Shown here: piece by piece, positions 1-7,970 of the stretch
How the letters are laid out: each line of letters starts with the position of its first letter
Numbering within the stretch: position 1 is the stretch's first letter
DNA from: Planifilum sp021793745
GTDB lineage: Bacteria > Bacillota > Bacilli > Thermoactinomycetales > DSM-44946
Direction: 5' to 3'
Length of the DNA stretch: 40,553 nt
Assembly: GCA_937983105.1 (NCBI GenBank)
Contig: CALKAM010000156.1
Span: 1 to 40,553, forward strand
Position numbers and translations under genes: made by a program
The notes under the pieces: generated by a model
What the model was told of the DNA's origin: nothing
Databases searched by the model: none
Seen by the model: only the letters and a program-made list of their open reading frames with translations

Positions 1-749
1 TCCGCCCCCGTCTCCCTGTGCTCCTCATACCGTTTGGCATGTTTCTTCAGGATTTTCTTCAGCCGATGCATTTCGGTTTGGACCTCCTCCCGGGATACAC
101 CCAAGGCGGTAGCCACTTCCAACCAACTGCGCTTTTTCTTCATCGCCATCACTTCGGTCAGCGGCTTGCCGCTGACTCTGGACAAAACGGCCCCTTTCAA
201 CCATTCCCGGGGACGAACCCTTTCCTGTTTGATCATCGCCGCCAGCTTTTTCTCATCCATTTCCAGATATTCTGCGATGCTCTTCAGGACGACCTCGGGG
301 TGTTGATCCAGCCAGATTTCTTTCCCCTTCTTTGCGGGGGAGATGCGATGCCTCTCTTTTCGAAATTCCCTCGCATCGATGTTCCATTCCCTGGCTACGG
401 TGGGCCACGCCTTCTGCTCGGTCTTCGCCTTCAGCACCGCCTGCAGATCCCGATCGCCCAGCTTCGCGATCGCCGCGGCGGAAATCAGGTCGCTTTGCGT
501 CACCCCTTTGTCGATCAACGCATACACCTCATCCCGGGGCATTCCCAGGTACTCCGCAATCCGCTCCGCCAATTCCCGATCCGCTTCGCTCCGGGAGGAT
601 TTGTCAGTCAGAAATCGAACCGGCCGGATTCCACGATGGGCCGCGGTTTCCTCCGCATCCTTCGCCGACCAGGTTTCCACGTTGAGCACGACACCCGCCA
701 GCACCACCAATACCGCTGCCACTCCCATCAATCCTGGACGATGGAACAC
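1..749 (-). CDS. Partial exported or membrane-anchored protein with two tandem helical repeats
   Basis: I do not recognise a named family. The reading frame is open from a GTG at 749 to the left edge, so the C-terminus is missing; 249 residues are visible. A strong ribosome site (AAAGGAGGGGG) lies just before the GTG. Residues 7-23 form one hydrophobic segment after a short basic start, which fits an uncleaved anchor or a signal peptide. The rest is charged and helical. It contains two copies of a unit of about 72 residues (about 64-135 and 158-230). Both start IAEYL-M and share spaced W--VA and E-HR positions, with HTH-like helices (for example ALGVSREEV in copy 2). The helices could bind a partner or cell-wall material; no enzymatic motif is visible. 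It is divergent from the thiamine operon and has its own promoter region. Confidence 0.75.
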   Translation of the reverse strand, partial: MFHRPGLMGVAAVLVVLAGVVLNVETWSAKDAEETAAHRGIRPVRFLTDKSSRSEADRELAERIAEYLGMPRDEVYALIDKGVTQSDLISAAAIAKLGDRDLQAVLKAKTEQKAWPTVAREWNIDAREFRKERHRISPAKKGKEIWLDQHPEVVLKSIAEYLEMDEKKLAAMIKQERVRPREWLKGAVLSRVSGKPLTEVMAMKKKRSWLEVATALGVSREEVQTEMHRLKKILKKHAKRYEEHRETGA

Positions 750-862
750 AGTCCCCCTCCTTTCACATTGATCTGGTTAATTATGGTTTCCATCGCCGGG
801 AAAAATATCACCCGCGGCACCGGCCTAGAAAATTGTCGGAAAAATCACCGGAAAGGCCCACA

Positions 863-891
863 TTGCCAACCTCCAGCACATGTGGTATGTT
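863..891 (+). promoter_or_regulatory. Candidate sigma-A promoter of the thiamine-precursor operon
   Basis: TTGCCA at 863-868 and TATGTT at 886-891 are separated by 17 bases. This would start transcription near 898, just ahead of the TPP riboswitch. The placement is good, but both hexamers are imperfect. Confidence 0.5.
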
Positions 892-911
892 GTAGCTGAA
901 ACTGCATACTG

Positions 912-1002
912 ACGGGGAGCTGGGGAAAGCCCGGCTGAGAGGGTGCCCGTTTCGGCACCGACCCGCCGAACCTGATCTGGATAATGCCAGCGCAGGGAGC
1001 AT
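912..1002 (+). ncRNA. TPP (THI-box) riboswitch
   Basis: The conserved parts of the TPP aptamer are present in order: GGCTGAGAGGG at 933-943, then a short P3a-type hairpin with GTGCC and GGCAC arms, and the hallmark CCTGATCTGGATAATGCCAG followed by CGCAGGGA. It precedes a thiamine-binding protein and a ThiXYZ-type transporter. Known riboswitches of this class bind thiamine pyrophosphate. Here a terminator hairpin follows (1048-1076), so premature termination when TPP is abundant is the likely mechanism. An extra 8-bp hairpin (1011-1018 with 1023-1030) sits between aptamer and terminator and may take part in the switch. Confidence 0.95.
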
Positions 1003-1047
1003 ACCGCGGTTCATCCGCATGGGCGGATGATCAACGCTTGTGCACCG

Positions 1048-1076
1048 AAGCCGATCCAGATCCGGATCGGCTTTTT
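1048..1076 (+). terminator. Riboswitch expression-platform terminator
   Basis: A 10-bp perfect stem (1048-1057 with 1064-1073), a 6-base loop and a run of T at 1072-1076 lie between the TPP aptamer and the first gene. Confidence 0.85.
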
Positions 1077-1096
1077 CACGGTAGGGAGGTGATCTC

Positions 1097-1393
1097 GTGG
1101 CGAATGCCAATGTCAGTTTACAGATACTGCCTCGGGGAAAAACCGACGAGGAAATATACGCCTTGGTGGACAAGGCGATCGATGTGATCCGCGAATCGGG
1201 CGTCCGCTATGAAGTAGGCCCCCTGGAAACGACGATGGAAGGGGATTACGATGAGCTGATGGATGTGGTAAAGCGGGCCCAGGAGGCGGTGATCGCTGCG
1301 GGGAGCGACCGGGTCATCAGCATCGTTAAAATCGACTACAAACCGTCCGGGGTGAACTGGGACGAAAAGGTCGGCAAATACCGGCGGAGGTGA
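1097..1393 (+). CDS. Thiamine-binding protein, MTH1187/YkoF-like family
   Basis: This 98-residue cytoplasmic protein matches the small ferredoxin-fold family (DUF77, Thiamine_BP) named for MTH1187 and related to the YkoF domain. Recognisable stretches are the N-terminal strand NVSLQILPRG, the helix DKAIDVIRESG, the GPLETTMEGDYDELM segment and VISIVKIDY near the end. Members bind thiamine or related compounds. It is the first gene after the TPP riboswitch and its stop overlaps the ribosome site of the next gene, so it is co-expressed with the transporter. A role in buffering or presenting the imported pyrimidine or thiamine is inferred from context. The GTG start at 1097 follows AGGGAGGTGAT closely. 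Confidence 0.88.
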   Translation: MANANVSLQILPRGKTDEEIYALVDKAIDVIRESGVRYEVGPLETTMEGDYDELMDVVKRAQEAVIAAGSDRVISIVKIDYKPSGVNWDEKVGKYRRR

Positions 1394-1398
1394 TCGGC

Positions 1399-2184
1399 AT
1401 GCGCATCCTCAGGCAAGGCCACCTTCGCTCCATCGGACCGCCGGTATCGGTTCTCCTCCTCCTGTTGATCCTGTGGGAAGGGGGGGTTCGGGTCACCGGC
1501 GTGGAAAAATGGCTCCTGCCCGCCCCGAGCGACATCCTGCGCAGCTTGGCGGCGGACATGCCTCTCCTTCTCCGCCATACGGGACCGACCCTGACGGAGG
1601 CCTCCCTCGGTTTCGCCGCCGGGATCGCCGCTGGGTGGTTTCTGGCCATGCTGATGGAGCTTTCGCCGTGGCTGAAGCGGGGATTGTATCCCCTGCTGGT
1701 CGGCACCCAGACGATTCCGATCATCGCCGTCGCTCCGCTGTTTATCCTCTGGTTCGGGTACGATCTGTTGCCCAAGGTCCTGATCGTCGCCCTGGTCACC
1801 TTTTTCCCGGTGGTCGTCAGCACCGCCGACGGGCTTCGCTCGGCGGATCCGGACATGGTGCGGCTGCTCCGGTCCATGGGAGCGAGCTCCTGGCAGATCT
1901 TCCGCATGGTCCGATTCCCCCACGCCCTGCCCGCCTTCTTCTCGGGGTTGAAGATCGCCGCCACCTACAGCGTCCTCGGGGCGGTGATCGCCGAATGGCT
2001 GGGGGCCAACGTCGGTCTGGGCGTCTTTTTGGTCCGGGCACAGCACTCCTTCGCCGCCGATCGGGTCTTTGTGGCCATTTTGGCCATCACCTTCTGGACC
2101 TGGCTCCTGTTTTTCCTGATTCGCCTGTTGGAACGGATCGCGGTCCCCTGGAAACAAACCCGGGACCGGCATCCGGTCAAATAA
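1399..2184 (+). CDS. thiX: ABC transporter permease for a thiamine precursor (ThiX-like)
   Basis: This is a 261-residue inner-membrane permease of the BPD_transp_1 type with about six hydrophobic segments. The coupling-helix region around RSMGASSWQIFRMVRFP carries the spaced A/G residues typical of permeases that dock on the ATPase. It lies between the thiamine-binding protein and the substrate-binding protein/ATPase genes under a TPP riboswitch. That context indicates uptake of hydroxymethylpyrimidine or formylaminopyrimidine rather than sulfonates or nitrate, which use similar permeases. A GTG at 1390 is in frame upstream, but the ATG at 1399 has the better spacing (8 bases) from GGAGG at 1386-1390. 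Confidence 0.9.
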   Translation: MRILRQGHLRSIGPPVSVLLLLLILWEGGVRVTGVEKWLLPAPSDILRSLAADMPLLLRHTGPTLTEASLGFAAGIAAGWFLAMLMELSPWLKRGLYPLLVGTQTIPIIAVAPLFILWFGYDLLPKVLIVALVTFFPVVVSTADGLRSADPDMVRLLRSMGASSWQIFRMVRFPHALPAFFSGLKIAATYSVLGAVIAEWLGANVGLGVFLVRAQHSFAADRVFVAILAITFWTWLLFFLIRLLERIAVPWKQTRDRHPVK

Positions 2185-2242
2185 TGTTCACAAAGGGGGG
2201 AGGAGCGACTTCTCGGCACCATTGCCGAAAAGCGCCACTCAC

Positions 2243-3259
2243 ATGCAACGATGGAAAAGCCTTCGCATCACCGCAATTCTTTTGCTGACGCTGCCATTGA
2301 TCCTGTCGGCCTGCGGACAATCCTCCGACGGCAACGCTTCATCCGAGGGAAAAAAAGAAGTCACCCTCATGCTGGACTGGTTGCCCAACACCAACCACAC
2401 GGGCCTGTACGTCGCCCAAAAGAAGGGCTACTTCGCCGAAGAGGGACTGGAAGTGGAGCTTGTCACCCCCGGGGAGACTTCGGCCAACGAGCTGGTGGGT
2501 GCCGGCAAAGCGCCCTTTGGCATCAGCTCCCAGGAATACGTGACCCAGGCCCGAGCCCAGGGAGTGCCCATCGTGTCGATCGCCACCATCCTGCAGCACA
2601 ATACCTCGGGCTTCGCCGCACCCAAGGAGAAAAAGATCCGTTCCCCTGAGGATTTCGTCGGCAAAACCTACGGCGGATGGGGCACGCCGATCGAAAATGC
2701 CTTCATCCAAACGGTGCTGGAGTTGGACGGCATCAAAGCGGACAACGTGGAGGATCAAGTGCGGATTGTCAACATCGGCCAGGCCGATTTTTTCACCGCC
2801 GTCAAACGGGATATCGACTTCTCCTGGATCTATTACGGGTGGACGGGCATTGAAGCGGAGCTCCGGAATGTTCCTCTGGATATCATCTATCTGAAGGATC
2901 TGGACCCCGTCCTCGATTTCTACACGCCAACCATCATCACCAACGAATCGATGATTCAAAAGGACCCGGAAACCATCAAGAAGTTCCTGCGGGCGGTGAA
3001 AAAGGGGTATGAATATGCGATCGATCACCCTGAGGAGGCCGCCGACATTCTGATCGAGGCGGTCCCTGAATCGGATCCCGAACTGATCCGAAAATCCCAG
3101 CAATGGATGAGCAAGCAGTACCGGGCCGACGCACCGGCCTGGGGGGTGCAAAAGGAAAAAGTCTGGACCGACTTCACCGATTGGATGTGGAAACACAAGC
3201 TGATCGAGAAGAAGATCGACCCGACCAAGGCCTTTACCAACGAATTCCTGCCCCAATGA
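2243..3259 (+). CDS. thiY: Substrate-binding lipoprotein for a thiamine precursor (ThiY-like)
   Basis: This is a periplasmic-type binding protein of the NMT1/THI5-like family, about 338 residues. The N-terminus is a lipoprotein signal: basic start, hydrophobic core and lipobox LSAC, so the mature protein would be lipid-anchored outside the membrane. The segment LDWLPNTNHTGLYVAQKKGY is the pyrimidine-binding signature region of ThiY homologues; SANELVGAG and FGISSQEYV follow as expected. The start is uncertain. The ATG at 2243 gives a normal lipoprotein signal but has no close ribosome site, whereas a TTG at 2222 lies 16 bases after GGGGGGAGGAG. It acts with the permease upstream and the ATPase downstream. 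Confidence 0.92.
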   Translation: MQRWKSLRITAILLLTLPLILSACGQSSDGNASSEGKKEVTLMLDWLPNTNHTGLYVAQKKGYFAEEGLEVELVTPGETSANELVGAGKAPFGISSQEYVTQARAQGVPIVSIATILQHNTSGFAAPKEKKIRSPEDFVGKTYGGWGTPIENAFIQTVLELDGIKADNVEDQVRIVNIGQADFFTAVKRDIDFSWIYYGWTGIEAELRNVPLDIIYLKDLDPVLDFYTPTIITNESMIQKDPETIKKFLRAVKKGYEYAIDHPEEAADILIEAVPESDPELIRKSQQWMSKQYRADAPAWGVQKEKVWTDFTDWMWKHKLIEKKIDPTKAFTNEFLPQ

Positions 3260-3286
3260 AGGCGATGCAAAACGGGGGAAACCACC

Positions 3287-4069
3287 ATGAACATGCTGCT
3301 GCGCGATATCCATAAAACCTACCGGGGGCCGGCAGGGGATCTCCCCGTCCTTCAGGGAATCGATCTGGAAATCCATACCGGAGAATTTGTCTCCCTGATC
3401 GGTCCCAGCGGCTGCGGCAAGAGCACCATCTTCAACATCCTGAGCGGGCTGGAGGTGCCGGACCAAGGCCGTGTCACCCTGGACGGAAAGGATGTGACCG
3501 GCCGCACCGGCCACGTCAGCTACATGATGCAGAAGGATTGCCTGCTGCCCTGGCGGACGGTGCTGGACAACGCCATCCTCGGCGCGGAGATCCGGGGGCT
3601 TCCCCGCCGGGAGGCCCGGGCAAAGGCCCGGGATCTGCTGCCCCTCTTCGGTCTGGCGGATTTCGCCGATGAATATCCCTCCCGCCTCTCCGGGGGGATG
3701 CGGCAGCGGGCGGCCCTCCTCCGGACGGCGATGACCGGACGGGATCTCTGGCTCCTGGATGAGCCCTTCGGCTCCCTGGACGCCCTGACCCGGGAACAGA
3801 TGCAGGATTGGCTCTTGAACATCCGGAATCGCTTCGGCCACACCATCGGTCTGATCACCCACAGCATCGACGAAGCGATCTATCTGTCGGACCGGATTGT
3901 GGTGCTCACGCCCCGACCGGCCCGGGTGAAGGAGGTCGTCACCGTCGATCTCCCCCGCCCCCGCTCCCGCCGGATGGTTACCCAGGAACCCTTTCTCCGG
4001 TGCAAAGAGCGGCTGTGGCGTCTGCTGCACGAGGAGAAAGCGGCGGTCAGCGGGGAACCCCCTCGGTAA
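3287..4069 (+). CDS. thiZ: ABC transporter ATP-binding protein for a thiamine precursor (ThiZ-like)
   Basis: This 260-residue ATPase belongs to the nitrate/sulfonate/HMP class. Walker A is GPSGCGKST (39-47), the Q-loop is YMMQKDCLLPW (79-89), the signature is LSGGMRQR (134-141) and Walker B is LWLLDEP (154-160). The H-loop lies in LITHSIDEAIYLSDR. It would energise the ThiX permease. It is the last gene of the operon, starts 27 bases after thiY and is followed by an intrinsic terminator at 4172-4198. The riboswitch and the thiY-type binding protein set its substrate as a thiamine pyrimidine precursor. Confidence 0.92.
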   Translation: MNMLLRDIHKTYRGPAGDLPVLQGIDLEIHTGEFVSLIGPSGCGKSTIFNILSGLEVPDQGRVTLDGKDVTGRTGHVSYMMQKDCLLPWRTVLDNAILGAEIRGLPRREARAKARDLLPLFGLADFADEYPSRLSGGMRQRAALLRTAMTGRDLWLLDEPFGSLDALTREQMQDWLLNIRNRFGHTIGLITHSIDEAIYLSDRIVVLTPRPARVKEVVTVDLPRPRSRRMVTQEPFLRCKERLWRLLHEEKAAVSGEPPR

Positions 4070-4171
4070 TCGACCCAGCGCAGGGAGAAGCCGCCCGGGT
4101 GACTGGCCCCTCCACGAAATCGGGGCGGAACATCGAGACTCCGCTCCCGGATCCGTGATTTCAACCGTTTC

Positions 4172-4198
4172 AGCCGGAGAGACCCTCCGGCTCTTTTT
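4172..4198 (+). terminator. Intrinsic terminator of the thiamine-precursor operon
   Basis: AGCCGGAG pairs with CTCCGGCT (4172-4179 with 4185-4192), followed by CTTTTT. The rest of 4070-4384 shows no gene or other signal that I can support. Confidence 0.85.
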
Positions 4199-4384
4199 CA
4201 TGGAACCATGGAAGCATGTGTTCCGTTGGCGATGGATCTGCTAAACCCACCCACCTGGGCAAACGGGGCGGCGCGGAATCCCTACACCGCGGCGAAACCG
4301 TCTGAAAACTCCCGAAACGGAACTCTGTTCCCCTGCCCCCGCCGCTTCGCCCCCCGCAGCGGTTGTCCCCCGCCCTCTCCCACT

Positions 4385-4413
4385 TTGAATCTTCAAAAGA
4401 AAACGGGTATATA
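4385..4413 (+). promoter_or_regulatory. Candidate sigma-A promoter of nagZ
   Basis: TTGAAT (4385-4390), a 17-base spacer and TATATA (4408-4413) give a good vegetative promoter about 40 bases before the gene start. Confidence 0.6.
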
Positions 4414-4451
4414 AAAGGGATGAAGACAACGGATCGCGGAGGGATGATGGC

Positions 4452-6239
4452 ATGACTTCCGTTTGCCGGCGATGGACGCGTTTCCTCGCGGTGATCTTGG
4501 CAACCGGCGTCACCGTGTTCATTGCTCAGACGCCCACCTGGGCGGGTGCGGGTCCGGAAGACAGCGCTGTCAATCAAACCCTCCACTGTGAAACAAGGGC
4601 GGAGGCCCTCCTTCAACGCATGACTCCGGAAGAAAAAATCGGCCAGATGGTGATGGCCTTGCCCCATGACGACCCGCACGGCATGCCCGATGAACAAACC
4701 CGCAAGGCCATTCAGCAATACCATGTGGGTTCCTTCATCCTTTATCACCGGAATGATCCCGGGTCGGCCACCCGTTACAACAATCGCCTGCAGCGATGGG
4801 CAGCGGATACGCGCCTGGGCATTCCCTTGCTCCTTTCCGCCGACTTTGAATACGGCACCCTGCAACATGTACGCCGGGGAACGACCGGTTTCCCGCGTCC
4901 CATGGGGATCGGCGCCACTCGCAGTTTGAAGGAGACAGCCGTCGCCGCCCGGATCACCGCCCGGGAAGCGCGGGCCATGGGCTTCCACTGGAACTACGCT
5001 CCCTTGGCGGATGTGAACACCCGTCCCGAAAACCCCGTCATCGGTGTCCGCTCCTTCGGCGAAAAAACCCGCCTCGTCTCCGACATGACCGCCGCCTTTG
5101 TCCGCGCCACTCAAAAAGAACGGGTCATCGCCACCCCCAAACACTTTCCGGGGCATGGAGATACGGATACCGATTCGCATCTGGACCTGCCGGTCGTCAC
5201 ATATGACCGGGAAACCCTGGAAAAGGTGCACTTGCCTCCTTTCCGGGCCGCCATCGATGCCGGGGCCGACGCGGTCATGACCGCCCATGTGGTGGTCCGG
5301 GCGATCGACCCCCATCTCCCCGCCACCCTGTCTCCCCAAGTACTGACGGGACTGCTGCGGGAGGAGATGGGGTTCGAGGGGATCATCGTGACGGATTCGA
5401 TGAGCATGGACGCCATCGATGAGCATTGGGGAACGGCGGAAGCGGCCGTAATGAGCGTCAAAGCCGGGGCGGACATCGTCATGTCCACCGGTTCCGACGG
5501 CACCTTTGCGGATCTGGTGGAAACCGTGGAAGGTCTGCGGGAGGCCTACCGCTCCGGAGAGCTCTCCGAAAAGCGGATCGACCAGTCCGTCCGACGCATC
5601 CTCCGCACCAAGTGCGAGTACGGCCTGTTTGAAGACCGCATCCAGAGCCCGAAAAAAGCGGAACACATCAGCGGCCATCCGAGTCATTTGAAACAAGCCT
5701 CCCGGATTATCCGTCACAGCATCACTCTGGTCAAAAACGACGATGTCCTCCCCTGGGATCCCGGGGACGGCGGCACCATCCTCGTGACGGGAGTGCACCG
5801 GGCGGAGGAGCTGGGGGCAGAAATGGATCGCATCAGTTCGGCGCAGTTCATCATCCGGGAAACGGAAACGGATCGGCCCACGGATGGGGAGATCGAGGAA
5901 ATCGTCCGAATGGCGAAAAAAGCCGATCGGGTGATCGTTACCACCTACTCCAAGGATCGGCTGCCCCCTGAGCAGAAAAAACTGGTCGCGTCCCTCATGA
6001 AGGCGGACAAACCGCTGGTAGCCGTCTCGCTGGGACTCCCCTACGATCTGAAGGAATATCCGCAGGTGCCTGCGTATTTGGCGACCTACGCGATGGACCC
6101 CTGGCCCGGCTTCACCCCCGATCCGCCCGTCCTGACGGAGGTGGCGAAAGTGGTCTTCGGTGCGGAACCCGGCGGACGCCTTCCGGTGACGATCAGCGAG
6201 GAGTATCCCTACGGCCACGGAATATCCTATGGACATTGA
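4452..6239 (+). CDS. nagZ: Secreted beta-N-acetylglucosaminidase, glycoside hydrolase family 3
   Basis: This 595-residue enzyme removes terminal N-acetylglucosamine from muropeptides or chitin fragments. The N-terminus is a signal peptide (basic start, hydrophobic 11-24, probable cleavage near WAGA at 30-33), so it acts outside the membrane. The catalytic TIM barrel has KHFPGHGDTDTDSH at 230-243, which holds the His-Asp general acid/base pair typical of NagZ, and TDSMSMDAI at 314-322, where Asp315 is the expected nucleophile. After about residue 400 an alpha/beta domain follows, as in Bacillus NagZ (YbbD), though this protein is somewhat shorter than that ~640-residue relative. It is monocistronic with its own promoter and terminator. 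Confidence 0.9.
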   Translation: MTSVCRRWTRFLAVILATGVTVFIAQTPTWAGAGPEDSAVNQTLHCETRAEALLQRMTPEEKIGQMVMALPHDDPHGMPDEQTRKAIQQYHVGSFILYHRNDPGSATRYNNRLQRWAADTRLGIPLLLSADFEYGTLQHVRRGTTGFPRPMGIGATRSLKETAVAARITAREARAMGFHWNYAPLADVNTRPENPVIGVRSFGEKTRLVSDMTAAFVRATQKERVIATPKHFPGHGDTDTDSHLDLPVVTYDRETLEKVHLPPFRAAIDAGADAVMTAHVVVRAIDPHLPATLSPQVLTGLLREEMGFEGIIVTDSMSMDAIDEHWGTAEAAVMSVKAGADIVMSTGSDGTFADLVETVEGLREAYRSGELSEKRIDQSVRRILRTKCEYGLFEDRIQSPKKAEHISGHPSHLKQASRIIRHSITLVKNDDVLPWDPGDGGTILVTGVHRAEELGAEMDRISSAQFIIRETETDRPTDGEIEEIVRMAKKADRVIVTTYSKDRLPPEQKKLVASLMKADKPLVAVSLGLPYDLKEYPQVPAYLATYAMDPWPGFTPDPPVLTEVAKVVFGAEPGGRLPVTISEEYPYGHGISYGH

Positions 6240-6280
6240 TCCCGTAAAAAAGTCGCCGACTCGACACTCCTCAAAATATG

Positions 6281-6306
6281 GCCGGAGAATCCCTCCGGCT
6301 CTTTTT
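6281..6306 (+). terminator. Intrinsic terminator of nagZ
   Basis: GCCGGAG (6281-6287) pairs with CTCCGGC (6293-6299), followed by TCTTTTT. The hairpin is almost the same sequence as the one at 4172. Confidence 0.85.
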
Positions 6307-6309
6307 GCA

Positions 6310-6695
6310 GGTCACCGGGCAGCGGTGCTGCGAAGCGGGTGACTCCCAAAGGCCCCCATGATCAAGTAGGACGATTGCAGTTCGCCAGTGTCGGGAAAAA
6401 GGCGTTGTTGGATGGATACCGCCAATCCCTGCTGGAAAGCGTCACACCCATGATGCATTGCCAAACCGAGCTCTTTACATGACCACTTGCCCCTTGGCAG
6501 ACATCGCTTGATTCCCGGAAACGCAACTTAATAACTGATCGACTAAAAATGCTATTTCCCTATCATTCAAGGTTTGAGAATCAATCGGCATGTTGCCGCC
6601 TCCGAACAGTCAAAACACCTGGCCTCGGACGACAGAAGGAAACCGGCGGTCCCCAATCATTTTCATTTCAAAAACGCTTAGGGTGGACAAAAATG
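6310..6695. other. Intergenic stretch with no supportable gene
   Basis: One frame on the + strand stays open from the nagZ terminator to a stop at 6480-6482 and reads like real protein at its end (LQFASVGKKALLDGYRQSLL), but it has no start codon with a ribosome site. It may be the eroded end of a lost gene. From about 6470 on, the sequence is AT-richer, like the operon that follows on the other strand. Confidence 0.4.
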
Positions 6696-7553
6696 CTAGT
6701 CTTTTTGCCGCAGCAACTCGGCCATGATATCCCTTAAATCCATCGACTGCGAGTGGGCGACATAAGGGTTAAGGGCCGTCAGCGTGTCATGCATGCGGTC
6801 CGTAACGAGCTCAGTGCCGGAGGCTTCCACGCGTACGACACCGGGAACATCCTGTCCGCGGGAAAGCGGTTCATGGAGCCATATTCTGCCCCAACTGCGC
6901 TGTAAACTGTCTTTCTCATAAAAGCCGACATGTTGCCCGTCGTGAATGAGCCAAATGTAATCGGCCATCCGCTTAATTTCATCTCCCGAGTGGGAAGCAA
7001 AGACGACGGTCTGTCCCTCTCCCCTCTCCATATAAGCCACAATTTCCTCATCGAGGATGTGCTGCCCCGTCAAATCGACCCCCGCATACGGTTCATCCAA
7101 AAGCAACAGACGGGATCCCCTGCTCAATTGGAGAGCCAGCATCGCTTTTTTTTGCATGCCGACGGACAGCGTATCCAAACGTTTATCTAAAGGCAATTGA
7201 AAGAGGTCAACGTACCTCTGAAACAAGGCGTTCGACCAGTCACCATAGACAATCCGGTGCAATCTGGCCAATTCGTTCAATGTGAAACTTCCCTGATCCT
7301 TGACCGTTTGGGAGACGTAGGCAGTTTCACGCTTTAACGGGACAGCATCTTTCTTCACGTCGTACCCGACGAGGCGGATGTCGCCTGCTTCACACTTCAC
7401 AAGACCCACCATCAAGCGAAACAGCGTCGATTTTCCCGCTCCGTTGTTGCCGACAATTCCTACTACGCTCCCCGCGTCGATACTTATGTCAATGGGACCG
7501 ATGGTGAACGTGTCGATTGTTTTTCTGACATTCTCCAGTTCAACCGCCTTCAT
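6696..7553 (-). CDS. ABC transporter ATP-binding protein (YtrB-like)
   Basis: This 285-residue cytoplasmic ATPase has Walker A GNNGAGKST, Q-loop AYVSQTV, signature LSVGMQKKAML and Walker B LLLLDEPYAG, followed by an H-loop in FASHSGDEIK. The last ~70 residues form an extra C-terminal part seen in exporters of the bacitracin/YtrB kind. It overlaps the end of the GntR gene by 14 bases and shares an operon with a membrane protein, so it probably powers export or stress-related transport through that protein. The substrate is unknown. AAGGGAG lies 10 bases before the ATG. Confidence 0.88.
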   Translation of the reverse strand: MKAVELENVRKTIDTFTIGPIDISIDAGSVVGIVGNNGAGKSTLFRLMVGLVKCEAGDIRLVGYDVKKDAVPLKRETAYVSQTVKDQGSFTLNELARLHRIVYGDWSNALFQRYVDLFQLPLDKRLDTLSVGMQKKAMLALQLSRGSRLLLLDEPYAGVDLTGQHILDEEIVAYMERGEGQTVVFASHSGDEIKRMADYIWLIHDGQHVGFYEKDSLQRSWGRIWLHEPLSRGQDVPGVVRVEASGTELVTDRMHDTLTALNPYVAHSQSMDLRDIMAELLRQKD

Positions 7554-7944
7554 TGGGTGTCCTCTCCCTTCTTTTCAATATGTCGGCGACCATCTTTTGG
7601 ATGTCCTGTGTCCTGTAGTTGTGTTGCAATGCCGTTTGCACGGCCCGTTCCAACACCCGCATCACCGTCGCATGTTTCGCTTCAGCGATCTTGGCAGAAT
7701 CAACATCGGCGACAAACGTCCCTTTTCCCTGTGCCGATTTGATGTAGCCTTGTTGCTCCAAATTGTTGTAGGCGCGTCCCGTCGTCATCACACTGCACGA
7801 CAAATCTTTGGCCAGCGAGCGGATCGACGGCAGCGGATTACCGGGTTTTAAATAACCGGACACGATCAGTGCTTTGATCTGTGCTTCGATTTGATGGTAC
7901 ATCGGTTCATGGGAGTCTTCCGAGAGGTGGATGGGCAATTTCAC
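7540..7944 (-). CDS. GntR-family transcriptional regulator, YtrA subfamily
   Basis: This 134-residue regulator has an N-terminal winged helix and a short helical C-terminus, the size and shape of the YtrA subgroup that controls neighbouring ABC transporter genes. Recognisable parts are EPMYHQIEAQIKALIVSG, PLPSIRSLAKDLSCSVMT (recognition helix) and YNNLEQQGYI, then the wing SAQGKGTFV. The GTG at 7944 has AAGGGAG 8 bases upstream; an ATG at 7962 is also in frame but lies on top of that ribosome site. It lies between the permease and the ATPase genes, 26 bases after the permease, and probably represses this operon through the palindrome at 8756-8781. Confidence 0.9.
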   Translation of the reverse strand: MKLPIHLSEDSHEPMYHQIEAQIKALIVSGYLKPGNPLPSIRSLAKDLSCSVMTTGRAYNNLEQQGYIKSAQGKGTFVADVDSAKIAEAKHATVMRVLERAVQTALQHNYRTQDIQKMVADILKRRERTPNEGG

Positions 7945-7970
7945 TGTCACCGCTCCCTTCATCCGGCAAC

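Noticed and set aside
2339..4201. Long open frame on the - strand opposite thiY and thiZ
   Set aside because: The + strand genes have complete ABC transporter motifs; the antisense frame is compositional.
4170..6236. Very long open frame on the - strand opposite nagZ
   Set aside because: It is the antisense shadow of a well-supported GH3 gene in GC-rich DNA; the reading is Gly/His/Arg/Pro-rich without family motifs.
6549..6737. Possible 62-residue gene on the + strand
   Set aside because: There is no ribosome site, and it runs into the end of the ABC ATPase gene on the other strand with no recognisable features.
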